The notes under the pieces were generated by a model that searched no databases, was not told the DNA's origin, and saw only the letters and a list, made by a program, of their open reading frames with translations. A program made the position numbers and the translations under genes. DNA of 7,129 nucleotides, from the NCBI GenBank assembly GCA_030040235.1, contig JASHUC010000239.1:1-7129 (forward strand), given 5' to 3'. The DNA comes from Gammaproteobacteria bacterium. Lineage in GTDB: Bacteria; Pseudomonadota; Gammaproteobacteria; Steroidobacterales; Steroidobacteraceae. The first letter of the stretch is position 1, and every line of letters begins with the position of its first letter. Positions 1 to 7,045 of the stretch are shown here, piece by piece.

Positions 1-2953
1 GGCGGATCTCCGAGCCCGTGCCGGTTCCGAGTGCGAGCGGCAGCGCCCCGAGGAGCGCGGCCATGGTCGTCATCATGATCGGCCGGTACCGCAATAGGCA
101 TGCCTTGCGGATGGACTCCTCGGGCGACAGGCCCTCCTCGCGCTCGGCCTGAAGCGCGAAGTCCACCATCATGATCCCGTTCTTCTTCACGATGCCGATG
201 AGGAGGATGACGCCGATGAGCGCGATCACCGTGAAATCGATGTGCGAGATCAGAAGCGCGAGCAGTGCCCCGACGCCCGCCGAGGGCAGCGTCGAGAGGA
301 TGGTGAGGGGGTGGATGTAGCTCTCGTAGAGCATCCCGAGAATGATGTAGACGACGACGATCGCCGCCAGGATCAGGTAGGGCTCGGTGCGCAGGGAGTC
401 CTGGAAGGCCTGCGCGGTTCCCTGGAAGCTTCCGCTGAGGCCCGCCGGGAGGTGCATCGCTGCGGTGGTTGCCGAGATCGCATCGACCGCTTGGCCGAGG
501 GCTGCGCCCGGGGCGAGATTGAAGGACAGCGTCACCGCTGGAAACTGGCTCTCATGGTTGATCGAGAGCGCTGCGGTGTGGCGGGTATCGAAGCGCACGA
601 GCTGCGAGAGCGGGACCATCTGTCCCGTCGCCGGCGAGCGCATGTAGATGAGGTTGAGCGTGTTCGGATCGCGCTGCAGCGCGGGGGTGATCTCGAGCAC
701 GACGTGGTAGGTGTTGAGCTGCGTGAAATACTGCGTGACCTCGCGCTCCCCGAAGGCATCGTAGAGTTCCTGATCTATGGCTGCGGGCTGGATTCCGAAG
801 CGGGCAGCCTCATCGCGGTCGATGTCGACCGCGAGCTTGGTGCTCGAGTCTTGCTGGTCGGAGGCGACATCGGAGAGCTCGGGCAGCTTTTGCAGCGCCG
901 CGAGCACTCGGGGACCCCATGCGTTGAGCTCGTCGTCATTCGCATCGGTCAGGGTGTACTGATATTGCGTGCGTGTAGCGTGCCCGCCCATGCTCACGTC
1001 CTGCACCACCTGCAGGAAGAGCGTCCCGCCGGGAACGTGCGCGAACTTCGCGCGCAACCGCCGGATCACCTCATCCGCCGTCGCGTGGCGCTCGCTGTGC
1101 GGCTTCAAGGCGATCATGCCGAAGCCGTTGTTGATCGGGCGCGACCCGCCGCCGAAGGCGACCACCCAGCCGGAGACCGCCGGATCGGCGGTAATCGCCT
1201 GCCCGAGCCGCCGCTCGAGGCCATCCATCTGGCCGAACGACACATCCTCGGGGGCATCGGAGACGCCGTTGAGGAGCCCGGTATCCTCCTGCGGAAAGAA
1301 CCCCTTCGGCTCGAACACGTACAGCACGATGGAGAGTGCGGCGGTGCCGAGAAATATGGCAAGCGTCGCGCGCTGATGACGGAGCACGAAATCGAGCCCC
1401 TGGGCGTAGAGGTCGCGCGAACGATCGAAAACGCGCTCGACCGCGCGGTAGGCGCGACCGTGCTGCTCCGTCTTCTCGTTGCGCAGAAAGAGCGCGCACA
1501 TGGTCGGGGAGAGCGTGAGTGACACGAAGGCGGAGATGACGATGGTCGCGGTGACCGTGATCGCGAACTCGTGGAACAGCCGGCCGACGATGCCGCCCAT
1601 CAGGAGGAGGGGGATGAAAACCGCGATGAGCGACAGGCTGATCGACATGATGGTGAAGCCGATCTCACCCGCCCCCTTCATCGCCGCCTCGTAGGGGGGC
1701 AGACCCGCCTCGACGTGCCGGTAGCAGTTCTCCAGCATCACGATGGCATCGTCCACCACGAAGCCGACGGCGATGGTGAGCGCCATGAGCGAGAGGTTGT
1801 CGAGGCTGTAGCCGATGACGTACATCGCCGCGCAGGTGCCGAACAGGGCGAGCGGCACGGTGATGCCGGGAATGACGGTCGCCCAGGTGTTGCGCAGGAA
1901 GAGGAAGATCACGAGCATGACGAGCGCGACCGTGATCACCAGCGTGAACTCGACGTCGTCCACCGAGGCCCTGATCGTGAGGGTCCGATCCACGAGCTTG
2001 TCGAGCTTGATGGCGGGTGGCACCGCCGTCATGATCTGCGGCAGCGCCTCCTCGACGCGCTTCACGACGTCGATGACGTTGGCCCCTGGCTGCTTCATGA
2101 TCGCGATCATGGCGCCGCGCTTGCCGTTCTCGTAGGCGGTCCGCTGCACGTCCTCCGGCCCGTCGATCGCCGTGCCGATGTCCCGAACGCGCACGGGCGC
2201 GCCGTTGCGGTAGGCAACGATCACGTCATTCCAGGGTTTCGCGTCGAGCAGCTGATCGTTGTCGTAGATCGTGTACTCGTGGAGCTTTCCGTTGATGAAG
2301 CCCTTCGGGGCATCGACTGTCGCATCGTTGATGACGTTCGCCACGTCTTCCATGTCGATGCCGAGCGCGGCGATTTTCCGCGGATCGATCTGGACACGGA
2401 TGGCAGGCTTCAGCTGGCCCCAGATGTTGACCTGCCCGACGCCCTTGATGCGCGAGAGCTGCTGCGCGAGCACCGAATCGGCGTAATCGTTCACGGTGGT
2501 GACCGGGAGCACGTCCGAGTGCAGCGCGTAGATGATGATCGGCGAGTCGGCCGGGTTGACCTTCTTGTAGGAAGGCGGCGCGGGCAGATCTTTCGGGAGG
2601 TACCCGGCTGCGTTGGCGATCGCCGCCTCGACGTCTTGCGCCGCTGCGTCGATGTTTCGATTGAGGTCGAATTGGACCACGATCTGCGTGGTACCGAGCA
2701 CGCTCGAGGAGGTGAGCTCCGTGACCCCGGGAATCTCCGCAATGTAGTATTCGAGCGGCGTTGCCACCGAGGTTGCCATCGTATCGGGGCTTGCGCCCGG
2801 GAGCTGGGCGGTGACCTGGATGGTCGGGAAATCCACCTGCGGGAGCGGGGCGACCGGCAGCATCGGGAAGGCCACGATCCCGACGAGCAGGATCCCCGCC
2901 ATCAGCAGCGAGGTCGCGATCGGCCGGTTGATGAAGGGTGCCGATACGCTCAT
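1..2953 (-). CDS. RND efflux permease, HAE-1 family, MdtC-like (3' end cut by window edge)
   Basis: Inner-membrane proton-driven antiporter that exports drugs or other amphiphiles through a tripartite complex. I read 984 continuous codons with no internal stop, from the ATG at 2953 to the window edge. The N-terminus has a first membrane helix (about residues 12-30) followed by PLPQVDFPTI (37-46), typical of this family. The porter motif PGVTELTSSS is at 75-84. Helix 4 holds the proton-relay pair D401-D402 in VGFVVDDAIVMLEN. Helix 10 holds K924-N925 in GIVKKNGIMMVDFA, matching the essential lysine of AcrB. The last visible motif is GTGSEIR. From memory the sequence tracks E. coli MdtC closely throughout; that protein has about 1025 residues, so some 40-60 are missing here. 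The start overlaps the adaptor stop as ATGA, which implies coupled translation. The family is certain; the substrate is unknown. A second permease, as in MdtBC, could lie beyond the edge. Confidence 0.96.
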   Translation of the reverse strand, partial: MSVSAPFINRPIATSLLMAGILLVGIVAFPMLPVAPLPQVDFPTIQVTAQLPGASPDTMATSVATPLEYYIAEIPGVTELTSSSVLGTTQIVVQFDLNRNIDAAAQDVEAAIANAAGYLPKDLPAPPSYKKVNPADSPIIIYALHSDVLPVTTVNDYADSVLAQQLSRIKGVGQVNIWGQLKPAIRVQIDPRKIAALGIDMEDVANVINDATVDAPKGFINGKLHEYTIYDNDQLLDAKPWNDVIVAYRNGAPVRVRDIGTAIDGPEDVQRTAYENGKRGAMIAIMKQPGANVIDVVKRVEEALPQIMTAVPPAIKLDKLVDRTLTIRASVDDVEFTLVITVALVMLVIFLFLRNTWATVIPGITVPLALFGTCAAMYVIGYSLDNLSLMALTIAVGFVVDDAIVMLENCYRHVEAGLPPYEAAMKGAGEIGFTIMSISLSLIAVFIPLLLMGGIVGRLFHEFAITVTATIVISAFVSLTLSPTMCALFLRNEKTEQHGRAYRAVERVFDRSRDLYAQGLDFVLRHQRATLAIFLGTAALSIVLYVFEPKGFFPQEDTGLLNGVSDAPEDVSFGQMDGLERRLGQAITADPAVSGWVVAFGGGSRPINNGFGMIALKPHSERHATADEVIRRLRAKFAHVPGGTLFLQVVQDVSMGGHATRTQYQYTLTDANDDELNAWGPRVLAALQKLPELSDVASDQQDSSTKLAVDIDRDEAARFGIQPAAIDQELYDAFGEREVTQYFTQLNTYHVVLEITPALQRDPNTLNLIYMRSPATGQMVPLSQLVRFDTRHTAALSINHESQFPAVTLSFNLAPGAALGQAVDAISATTAAMHLPAGLSGSFQGTAQAFQDSLRTEPYLILAAIVVVYIILGMLYESYIHPLTILSTLPSAGVGALLALLISHIDFTVIALIGVILLIGIVKKNGIMMVDFALQAEREEGLSPEESIRKACLLRYRPIMMTTMAALLGALPLALGTGTGSEIR

Positions 2954-4137
2954 GATGCGCGCCGGCCCTTGAGCTGCGCGGAGCCGACGCTCTCGACGGG
3001 CTGCTCGGCCTGGGCCGCGTGGTTGACGCTGACCAGGGCCCCCGGCTGCAAGCGATAGAAGTTGCTGGTCGCGACGCGCTCACCTTCGGTCAAGCCGCCC
3101 TCGACGATCGCAACCTCCTCATCGTTGTAGCCGACCTTCAACGTGCGGGCCTCGACCTTCGAGTCCGCCCCGATCACGTAGACATAGAGTCCATCGGGGC
3201 CGCGCTGCAGCGCCTGGGCGGGAACGGTGAGGACGTCGCGCGCGGTGCGCACTAGCACCCGCGCGCTCACGAACTCCCCGGGCCAGAGCCGCTCCTGGCT
3301 GTTCGGGAAGATGACCTTCAAATGGATCGTGCCGGTCGTCGTGTCGATCTGGTTGTCGATCAGCTCGATCGTGCCGCGATCGAGCTCGCTCCTGCTCTCG
3401 TCGCGTGAGAGCGCCGTGACACTCACCGCGCCCTTCGCCATCGCCTCGGCGACGGCCCCGATCGACTCCTCCGGGAGCATCACAATGGCGGCGATCGGCT
3501 TGAGCTGAGTGAGGACGACGATGCCCGTGGTGTCGGTCGCATGCACGATGTTGCCCGGATCGACGAGCCGCACACCGGTGCGGCCGTCGATCGGCGAGGT
3601 GATGCGGGTGTAGTTGAGCTCCGTCCGCGCGCTCTCGATGGCCGCGGCATCGCCCTCGATCTGGGCTTTGAGCTGCGCGACGAGCGCCTTCTGGGTGTCG
3701 AGTTGCTGCTTGCTCGCGAGATCCTGCGGGGCGAGGATCGTGTAACGCTTCAAATCGAGCAACGCGTCCTGCAGCTGCGCCTGGTCCTTGGCGCGCGTCG
3801 CGACGGCCTGGTCGTAGGCGGCCTGATAGGGCCGCGGGTCGATCTGCGCGAGCAGCTGTCCGCGCTTCACGTCCTGGCCCTCGGCGAAAGCGACCTTGTC
3901 GAGTTGTCCGTCGACCCGCGAGTTCACCTTCACCGTGTAGAACGCCTGCACCGTACCGAGACCGTCGAGGTAGATCGGCACGTCCTTGCGCGTGGCGGTC
4001 GCGGCGTCGATCGTGATCGACTCGGGCCGGGATTGCGTAGCAGCGGCGACTCGCGAACGCTCGGGCGCGAGAAGCCAGACGCACAGCGCGACCACCACGA
4101 GGCCGGCGCCGAGCAGGATCAGGCGGGTTCGACTCAT
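2950..4137 (-). CDS. RND efflux periplasmic adaptor subunit, MdtA-like (membrane fusion protein)
   Basis: Periplasmic adaptor that links the RND permease to the outer-membrane channel. From the ATG at 4137 it has 395 residues; E. coli MdtA is about 415. Residues 6-24 form one hydrophobic segment, best read as an uncleaved membrane anchor: Cys19 lies inside it, but Leu precedes it, a poor lipobox. The first lipoyl half is near 68-105 (VNSRVDGQL, EGQDVKRGQLLAQIDP). A helical hairpin spans about 105-172, and the second lipoyl half about 173-205 (TRITSPIDGRTGV, DTTGIVVLTQ). The beta-barrel region includes DNQIDTTTGTIHLK (261-274) and PGEFVSARV (286-294), and a membrane-proximal domain ends the protein. 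Two upstream starts are possible: GTG at 4158 (402 residues) and ATG at 4167 (405 residues). I prefer 4137 because it is an ATG with GGTGA seven bases upstream. The gene sits between the channel and permease genes with essentially no spacing. Confidence 0.94.
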   Translation of the reverse strand: MSRTRLILLGAGLVVVALCVWLLAPERSRVAAATQSRPESITIDAATATRKDVPIYLDGLGTVQAFYTVKVNSRVDGQLDKVAFAEGQDVKRGQLLAQIDPRPYQAAYDQAVATRAKDQAQLQDALLDLKRYTILAPQDLASKQQLDTQKALVAQLKAQIEGDAAAIESARTELNYTRITSPIDGRTGVRLVDPGNIVHATDTTGIVVLTQLKPIAAIVMLPEESIGAVAEAMAKGAVSVTALSRDESRSELDRGTIELIDNQIDTTTGTIHLKVIFPNSQERLWPGEFVSARVLVRTARDVLTVPAQALQRGPDGLYVYVIGADSKVEARTLKVGYNDEEVAIVEGGLTEGERVATSNFYRLQPGALVSVNHAAQAEQPVESVGSAQLKGRRAS

Positions 4138-4144
4138 CCAATGT

Positions 4145-4149
4145 TCACC
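4145..4149 (-). promoter_or_regulatory. Candidate ribosome binding site for the adaptor ATG at 4137
   Basis: GGTGA lies seven bases before the ATG at 4137. A competing site, GGGAG at 4168-4172, lies nine bases before a GTG at 4158 and directly abuts an ATG at 4167, too close to serve that ATG. The true adaptor start is therefore open between 4137 and 4158. The competing site lies inside the final codons of the channel gene. Confidence 0.4.
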
Positions 4150-4159
4150 GATCGACACT

Positions 4160-5563
4160 CTACTCATCTCCCGTTGATCGCTGCCAGCCCCCGCCGAGCG
4201 CATTGAACAGGCCCACCAGGGCCTGCAGATGCGCGAGCTGCACCTGCGCGAGCGTGCTCTTCGCCGTGAAGAGCGTCGTCTCGGTGCTGAGCACGGTGAG
4301 GATATTGATCGTGCCGGCGTGGAACTGAGTTTGCGACAGCTCGTAGGAGCGCTGCGCGGCATCCACCGCCTTCTGCTGCCGCTCGAGCTGATCGCTCGTC
4401 TCGCGGGCGGCAACGAGCGAATCCTCCACGTTGCCGAAGGCGGAGATCACCGCCTTGTGATAGTCGGCGAGCAGCTCCGCGTAGCGCGCTTTGCTGTACC
4501 GGTATTGTCCGAGCAATGCGCCGCCGTGAAAGATCGGCTGGGTGAGGCTGCCGCCGATCGTATAGATCCTGCTCCCGGGCTCGACCATGGAGGAGAGCGC
4601 GGCACTCGCGTAGCCGCCGGAGGCGGTGAGATCGATGGTCGGAAAGAATGCCGCTCGGGCGGCCCGGATGTCGGCGTTGGCCGCAACGAGCTGCGCTTCG
4701 GCCTCGGCGACGTCCGGGCGCCGCGCCAGAAGTCCGGAGGGAAGTCCCGCCACGAGCGCGGGCTGGGAGATGCCCGCGAGCGTGCTTCGTGGAAGATCGA
4801 ACGATTGCGGCGTCTTGCCGAGGAGGATGGCCAGAGCGTCGAGCGTTTGGCGTCGCTGCTGCTCGAGCGGTGGGATCACTGCGCTCAAGGTCGCGACCTC
4901 CGCGGCCTGCTGTGCGACATCGAGCGCGGTGGTCGTCCCCACGCTCTCGTCGATTTGCAATCCCTTCAGGGTCTGCTGCGCGCTCGCGAGATTGTCTTGC
5001 GCGATCTCCACCTGATCATCGAGCTCGAGCACGGTGAAATAATCGTTGGCGACACTGGTCTCCAACGTGAGCTCGACCGTTTCCTGGTCGTAACGGCTGG
5101 CGGCGGCCGTTGCGAGCGCTGCGGCGCGTGCGGCCAGGTTCTGGCCCCAAAAGTCGAGCTCGTAGCTCGCCGAGAGCTGAGCGAGAAATTCATTGAACGG
5201 CGGGACGGAAATGCCGGGAATCGAGACGAATTCCGTCTCGCGATCCCCGGAGCCGTCCGCATCGAGCGTGGGCAGGAGTGGAGCGCTCGCGATGCGCACC
5301 TGCGCTTCGGATTCGCGCACGCGGGCGATCGCGGCGGCGAGGTCGTCGTTCGCCTTTTGCGCCTGGTCTATCAGCCGGCCCAGCTCGGGAGAGCCAAAGC
5401 CGCGCCACCAATCGGCCGAAGGCCACGTGGAGGGTGCCTGCGAAAGCTGTGTGTTCCACGCGACCGGCTGCGAGGTCGCCGGCCGGTGGTAGTAGGGGCC
5501 GAGATTGCACCCCGAAAGGGCGAGCGCGGAGAGCCCCGCGGAGAATATCCGAGTTGCACGCAC
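4160..5563 (-). CDS. Outer-membrane factor lipoprotein, NodT/OprM family efflux channel
   Basis: TolC-like trimeric channel that carries substrate across the outer membrane for the adjacent RND pump. The protein has 467 residues, normal for the family. It opens with a lipoprotein signal peptide ending in the lipobox LSGC, so Cys19 is the predicted lipidated first residue of the mature protein. CNLGPYYHRP follows, typical of NodT-family channels. Two outer-membrane-efflux repeats follow. The first includes YELDFWG (134-140), and the second includes GLPSGLLARRPDV (273-285), AFFPTIDLTASGG (305-317) and the C-terminal ALGGGW (455-460). The start is GTG at 5563. An in-frame TAA lies at 5573-5575, and this GTG is the only ATG, GTG or TTG codon between it and the lipobox, so the start is secure although no clear Shine-Dalgarno precedes it. 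It is the first gene of the tight channel-adaptor-permease cluster. Confidence 0.95.
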   Translation of the reverse strand: MRATRIFSAGLSALALSGCNLGPYYHRPATSQPVAWNTQLSQAPSTWPSADWWRGFGSPELGRLIDQAQKANDDLAAAIARVRESEAQVRIASAPLLPTLDADGSGDRETEFVSIPGISVPPFNEFLAQLSASYELDFWGQNLAARAAALATAAASRYDQETVELTLETSVANDYFTVLELDDQVEIAQDNLASAQQTLKGLQIDESVGTTTALDVAQQAAEVATLSAVIPPLEQQRRQTLDALAILLGKTPQSFDLPRSTLAGISQPALVAGLPSGLLARRPDVAEAEAQLVAANADIRAARAAFFPTIDLTASGGYASAALSSMVEPGSRIYTIGGSLTQPIFHGGALLGQYRYSKARYAELLADYHKAVISAFGNVEDSLVAARETSDQLERQQKAVDAAQRSYELSQTQFHAGTINILTVLSTETTLFTAKSTLAQVQLAHLQALVGLFNALGGGWQRSTGDE

Positions 5564-5626
5564 GACTGAAACTTAGGCCACTACCGCTTCAAGGAAGATG
5601 GGCGAATGATTAAATTCCGTTAACCG

Positions 5627-6865
5627 TCACCTCGCGTGGGCATGCTCCACGTTGGGGAGCATGCCGGCGAGCAGTCCGAGCGCCGGCAGGAAGGCGCACA
5701 CCTCGTACACGAACTCGATGCTGGTTCGGTCGGCAAGCGCGCCAAGCACGGCTGCGCCCACTCCGCCCATTCCGAAGGCGAAGCCGAAGAAAAGTCCGGC
5801 GATCGTCCCGGTGCGGCCCGGGAGCAGCTCCTGCGCATACACCACGATGGCCGGAAACGCCGAAGCGAGGATCATCCCGATGGGAATGGTGAGTATCGCC
5901 GTCCAGAGGAGGCCCACGTGCGGGAGCGCCAGGGTGAAGGGCAATACGCCGAGGATCGAGGCCCAGATCACGTACTTGCGCCCGAAACGATCGCCCAACG
6001 GGCCTCCCACGATCGTGCCGAGCGCCACGGCGCCGAGGAACACGAACAGGTACAGCTGTGAGGTCTGCACCGACACGCCGAAGTGGTTGATGAGATAGAA
6101 GGTGTAGTAGCTCGTGATGCTCGCGAGATAGAAGTACTTGGAGAAGATCAGCAGCAGCAGCACCGTGATCGCCCCCACGACGCGCCGGCTGGGATGGGAC
6201 TGCGCCTCGCCGCGGGCGGCGGCGCGGCGCGCGAGCGATGCCAGACGCTCCGCGCCGTGGCGCTGGTACCAGTGCCCGACGCGCGTCAGGACGAAGATGC
6301 CGACGAGCGCGGCGAGTGCGAACCAGGCGACGGTCTTCTGGCCGTGCGGCAGCACGATGAAAGCGGCGAGCAGGGGTCCCACCGAGGAGCCGAGGTTGCC
6401 CCCGACCTGGAAGACGGACTGGGCAAGACCGTGCGCCCCCCCGGAGGCCATGCGCGCGACCCGCGAGGACTCGGGGTGGAACACCGAGGAGCCCGTGCCG
6501 ACCAGCGCTGCCGCGACGAGCAGTAGCCCGTAGCTCGAGGCGAGCCCGAGCAGCAGCAAGCCGACGAGCGTGAAGCCCATGCCGACGGCAAGAGAATAGG
6601 GCCGCGCCTTGCGATCCGTGTACGAGCCGACGAGCGGCTGCAGAAGCGAGGCGGTGACCTGGTAGGTGAAGGTCAGAACGCCGATCTCGACGAAGCTCAG
6701 GGCATAGGAGCTCTTCAGCATCGGGTAGATCGCCGGCAACAGCGACTGCATCATGTCGTTGAGCAGATGGCTGAAGCTGATGGCCGCGAGCACCGAGAAG
6801 GCAGTCCCTTCGACAGCGCCGCTCCTCGCGAGGCGCGCAGCGGTCTCGCTCACGTCGGTCTCCAT
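5627..6865 (-). CDS. fsr: MFS transporter Fsr, fosmidomycin resistance protein family
   Basis: Single-component inner-membrane drug:proton antiporter; the E. coli homologue exports fosmidomycin. From ATG 6865 it has 412 residues with about 12 hydrophobic helices and a basic cytoplasmic loop near 200-228 between the two halves. Resemblance to E. coli Fsr (about 406 residues), recalled from memory, is strong from end to end: SHLLNDMMQSLLPAIYP (32-48), GTGSSVFHPESSRVARMASG (123-142), FSKYFYLASITSYYTFYL (241-258), YAQELLPGRTG (343-353) and FFGFAFGMGG (359-368). The second-half motif A is classical, GGPLGDRFGRK (287-297); the first-half copy is degenerate (GSYTDRKARP, 80-89), also seen in E. coli Fsr. 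The frame stays open upstream to a TTG at 6919, but that extension reads through a hairpin and adds 18 residues without family likeness. A GTG at 6853 (408 residues) is a real alternative start because it has a better ribosome binding site. The gene lies 63 bases upstream of the channel gene on the same strand. Confidence 0.95.
   Translation of the reverse strand: METDVSETAARLARSGAVEGTAFSVLAAISFSHLLNDMMQSLLPAIYPMLKSSYALSFVEIGVLTFTYQVTASLLQPLVGSYTDRKARPYSLAVGMGFTLVGLLLLGLASSYGLLLVAAALVGTGSSVFHPESSRVARMASGGAHGLAQSVFQVGGNLGSSVGPLLAAFIVLPHGQKTVAWFALAALVGIFVLTRVGHWYQRHGAERLASLARRAAARGEAQSHPSRRVVGAITVLLLLIFSKYFYLASITSYYTFYLINHFGVSVQTSQLYLFVFLGAVALGTIVGGPLGDRFGRKYVIWASILGVLPFTLALPHVGLLWTAILTIPIGMILASAFPAIVVYAQELLPGRTGTIAGLFFGFAFGMGGVGAAVLGALADRTSIEFVYEVCAFLPALGLLAGMLPNVEHAHAR
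6860..6863 (-). promoter_or_regulatory. Candidate ribosome binding site favouring the fsr GTG start at 6853
   Basis: GGAG at 6863-6860 lies six bases before an in-frame GTG at 6853-6851. The ATG at 6865, which overlaps this site, has no purine-rich stretch at the right distance upstream; the bases before it are pyrimidine-rich. Starting at 6853 would remove only four N-terminal residues and change no membrane helix. Confidence 0.4.
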
Positions 6866-6877
6866 GATGGAACAGGG

Positions 6878-6907
6878 AAAACCGGCCGCCCGTTGCGGCG
6901 GCCGGTT
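6878..6907 (-). terminator. Rho-independent terminator-like hairpin between the peroxiredoxin gene and fsr
   Basis: The two arms, AACCGGCCGCC and GGCGGCCGGTT, form a perfect 11-bp GC-rich stem (6880-6890 with 6897-6907) around a six-base loop. On the minus strand the stem is followed by TTTT and then CCC, giving a short U-tract. On the plus strand no T-run follows. This polarity fits termination of the upstream peroxiredoxin transcript. The U-tract is short, so strength is uncertain. It ends only 12 bases before the fsr ATG at 6865. Confidence 0.6.
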
Positions 6908-6923
6908 ATCAGGTCTCAAGCCT

Positions 6924-6942
6924 AAGGGCGCAACCCGCCCTT
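6924..6942. repeat. Short perfect inverted repeat in the peroxiredoxin-fsr spacer
   Basis: AAGGGCG (6924-6930) and CGCCCTT (6936-6942) are perfect complements around a five-base loop, giving a compact 7-bp hairpin on either strand. It lies 16 bases from the larger terminator-like hairpin. No T-tract follows on the minus strand. It could support termination, act as a protein-binding dyad, or be incidental in GC-rich spacer DNA. The rest of the spacer (6943-7045) shows only weaker dyads and no open frame I would call a gene. Confidence 0.4.
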
Positions 6943-7045
6943 GGCAAACGCTGCGCCCGCAGGGTGCTCGCGAGGCGCAGGGATGTGCCCGCCGCCGCAG
7001 GTCGCTGCGAGGGTCGCGGCAGGAAGCCCGACCCCGAGCTGGGTA

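Noticed and set aside
1..2953. Possible frameshift or pseudogene in the permease
   Set aside because: Reading every codon from 2953 to the edge stays in frame, keeps all family motifs in order and ends at the expected GSEIR motif. It is only cut by the window edge.
1571..3058. Long plus-strand open frame of 495 codons opposite the permease gene, and a similar one at 242-1522
   Set aside because: The translations are rich in Arg, Asp, Glu and His with no domain, and lie antisense to a permease with clear family motifs. They are high-GC antisense shadows.
4081..4084. Cys19 of the adaptor as a lipoprotein attachment site
   Set aside because: The residues before it (Val-Ala-Leu) do not form a lipobox, since Leu precedes Cys, and the cysteine sits in the middle of the hydrophobic segment. 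A membrane anchor is more likely.
4138..4413. Upstream extension of the adaptor frame to 4413 (487 residues)
   Set aside because: The extra residues are Arg/Ser-rich out-of-frame channel sequence; adaptors of this family start just before the membrane anchor, as at 4137 or 4158.
4229..5569. Plus-strand open frame of 446 codons opposite the outer-membrane channel gene
   Set aside because: It is antisense to a full-length NodT-family protein, has a low-complexity Arg/Glu/Gly-rich composition and no recognisable motif. A shadow.
5564..5626. Possible promoter in the AT-rich 63-base gap before the channel gene (GGAATTTAATCATT region)
   Set aside because: I tested minus-strand pairs such as TTAACG/CATCTT and TTGAAG with downstream hexamers; none matches a sigma-70 promoter with proper spacing. 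A promoter for another sigma factor or an operator cannot be excluded.
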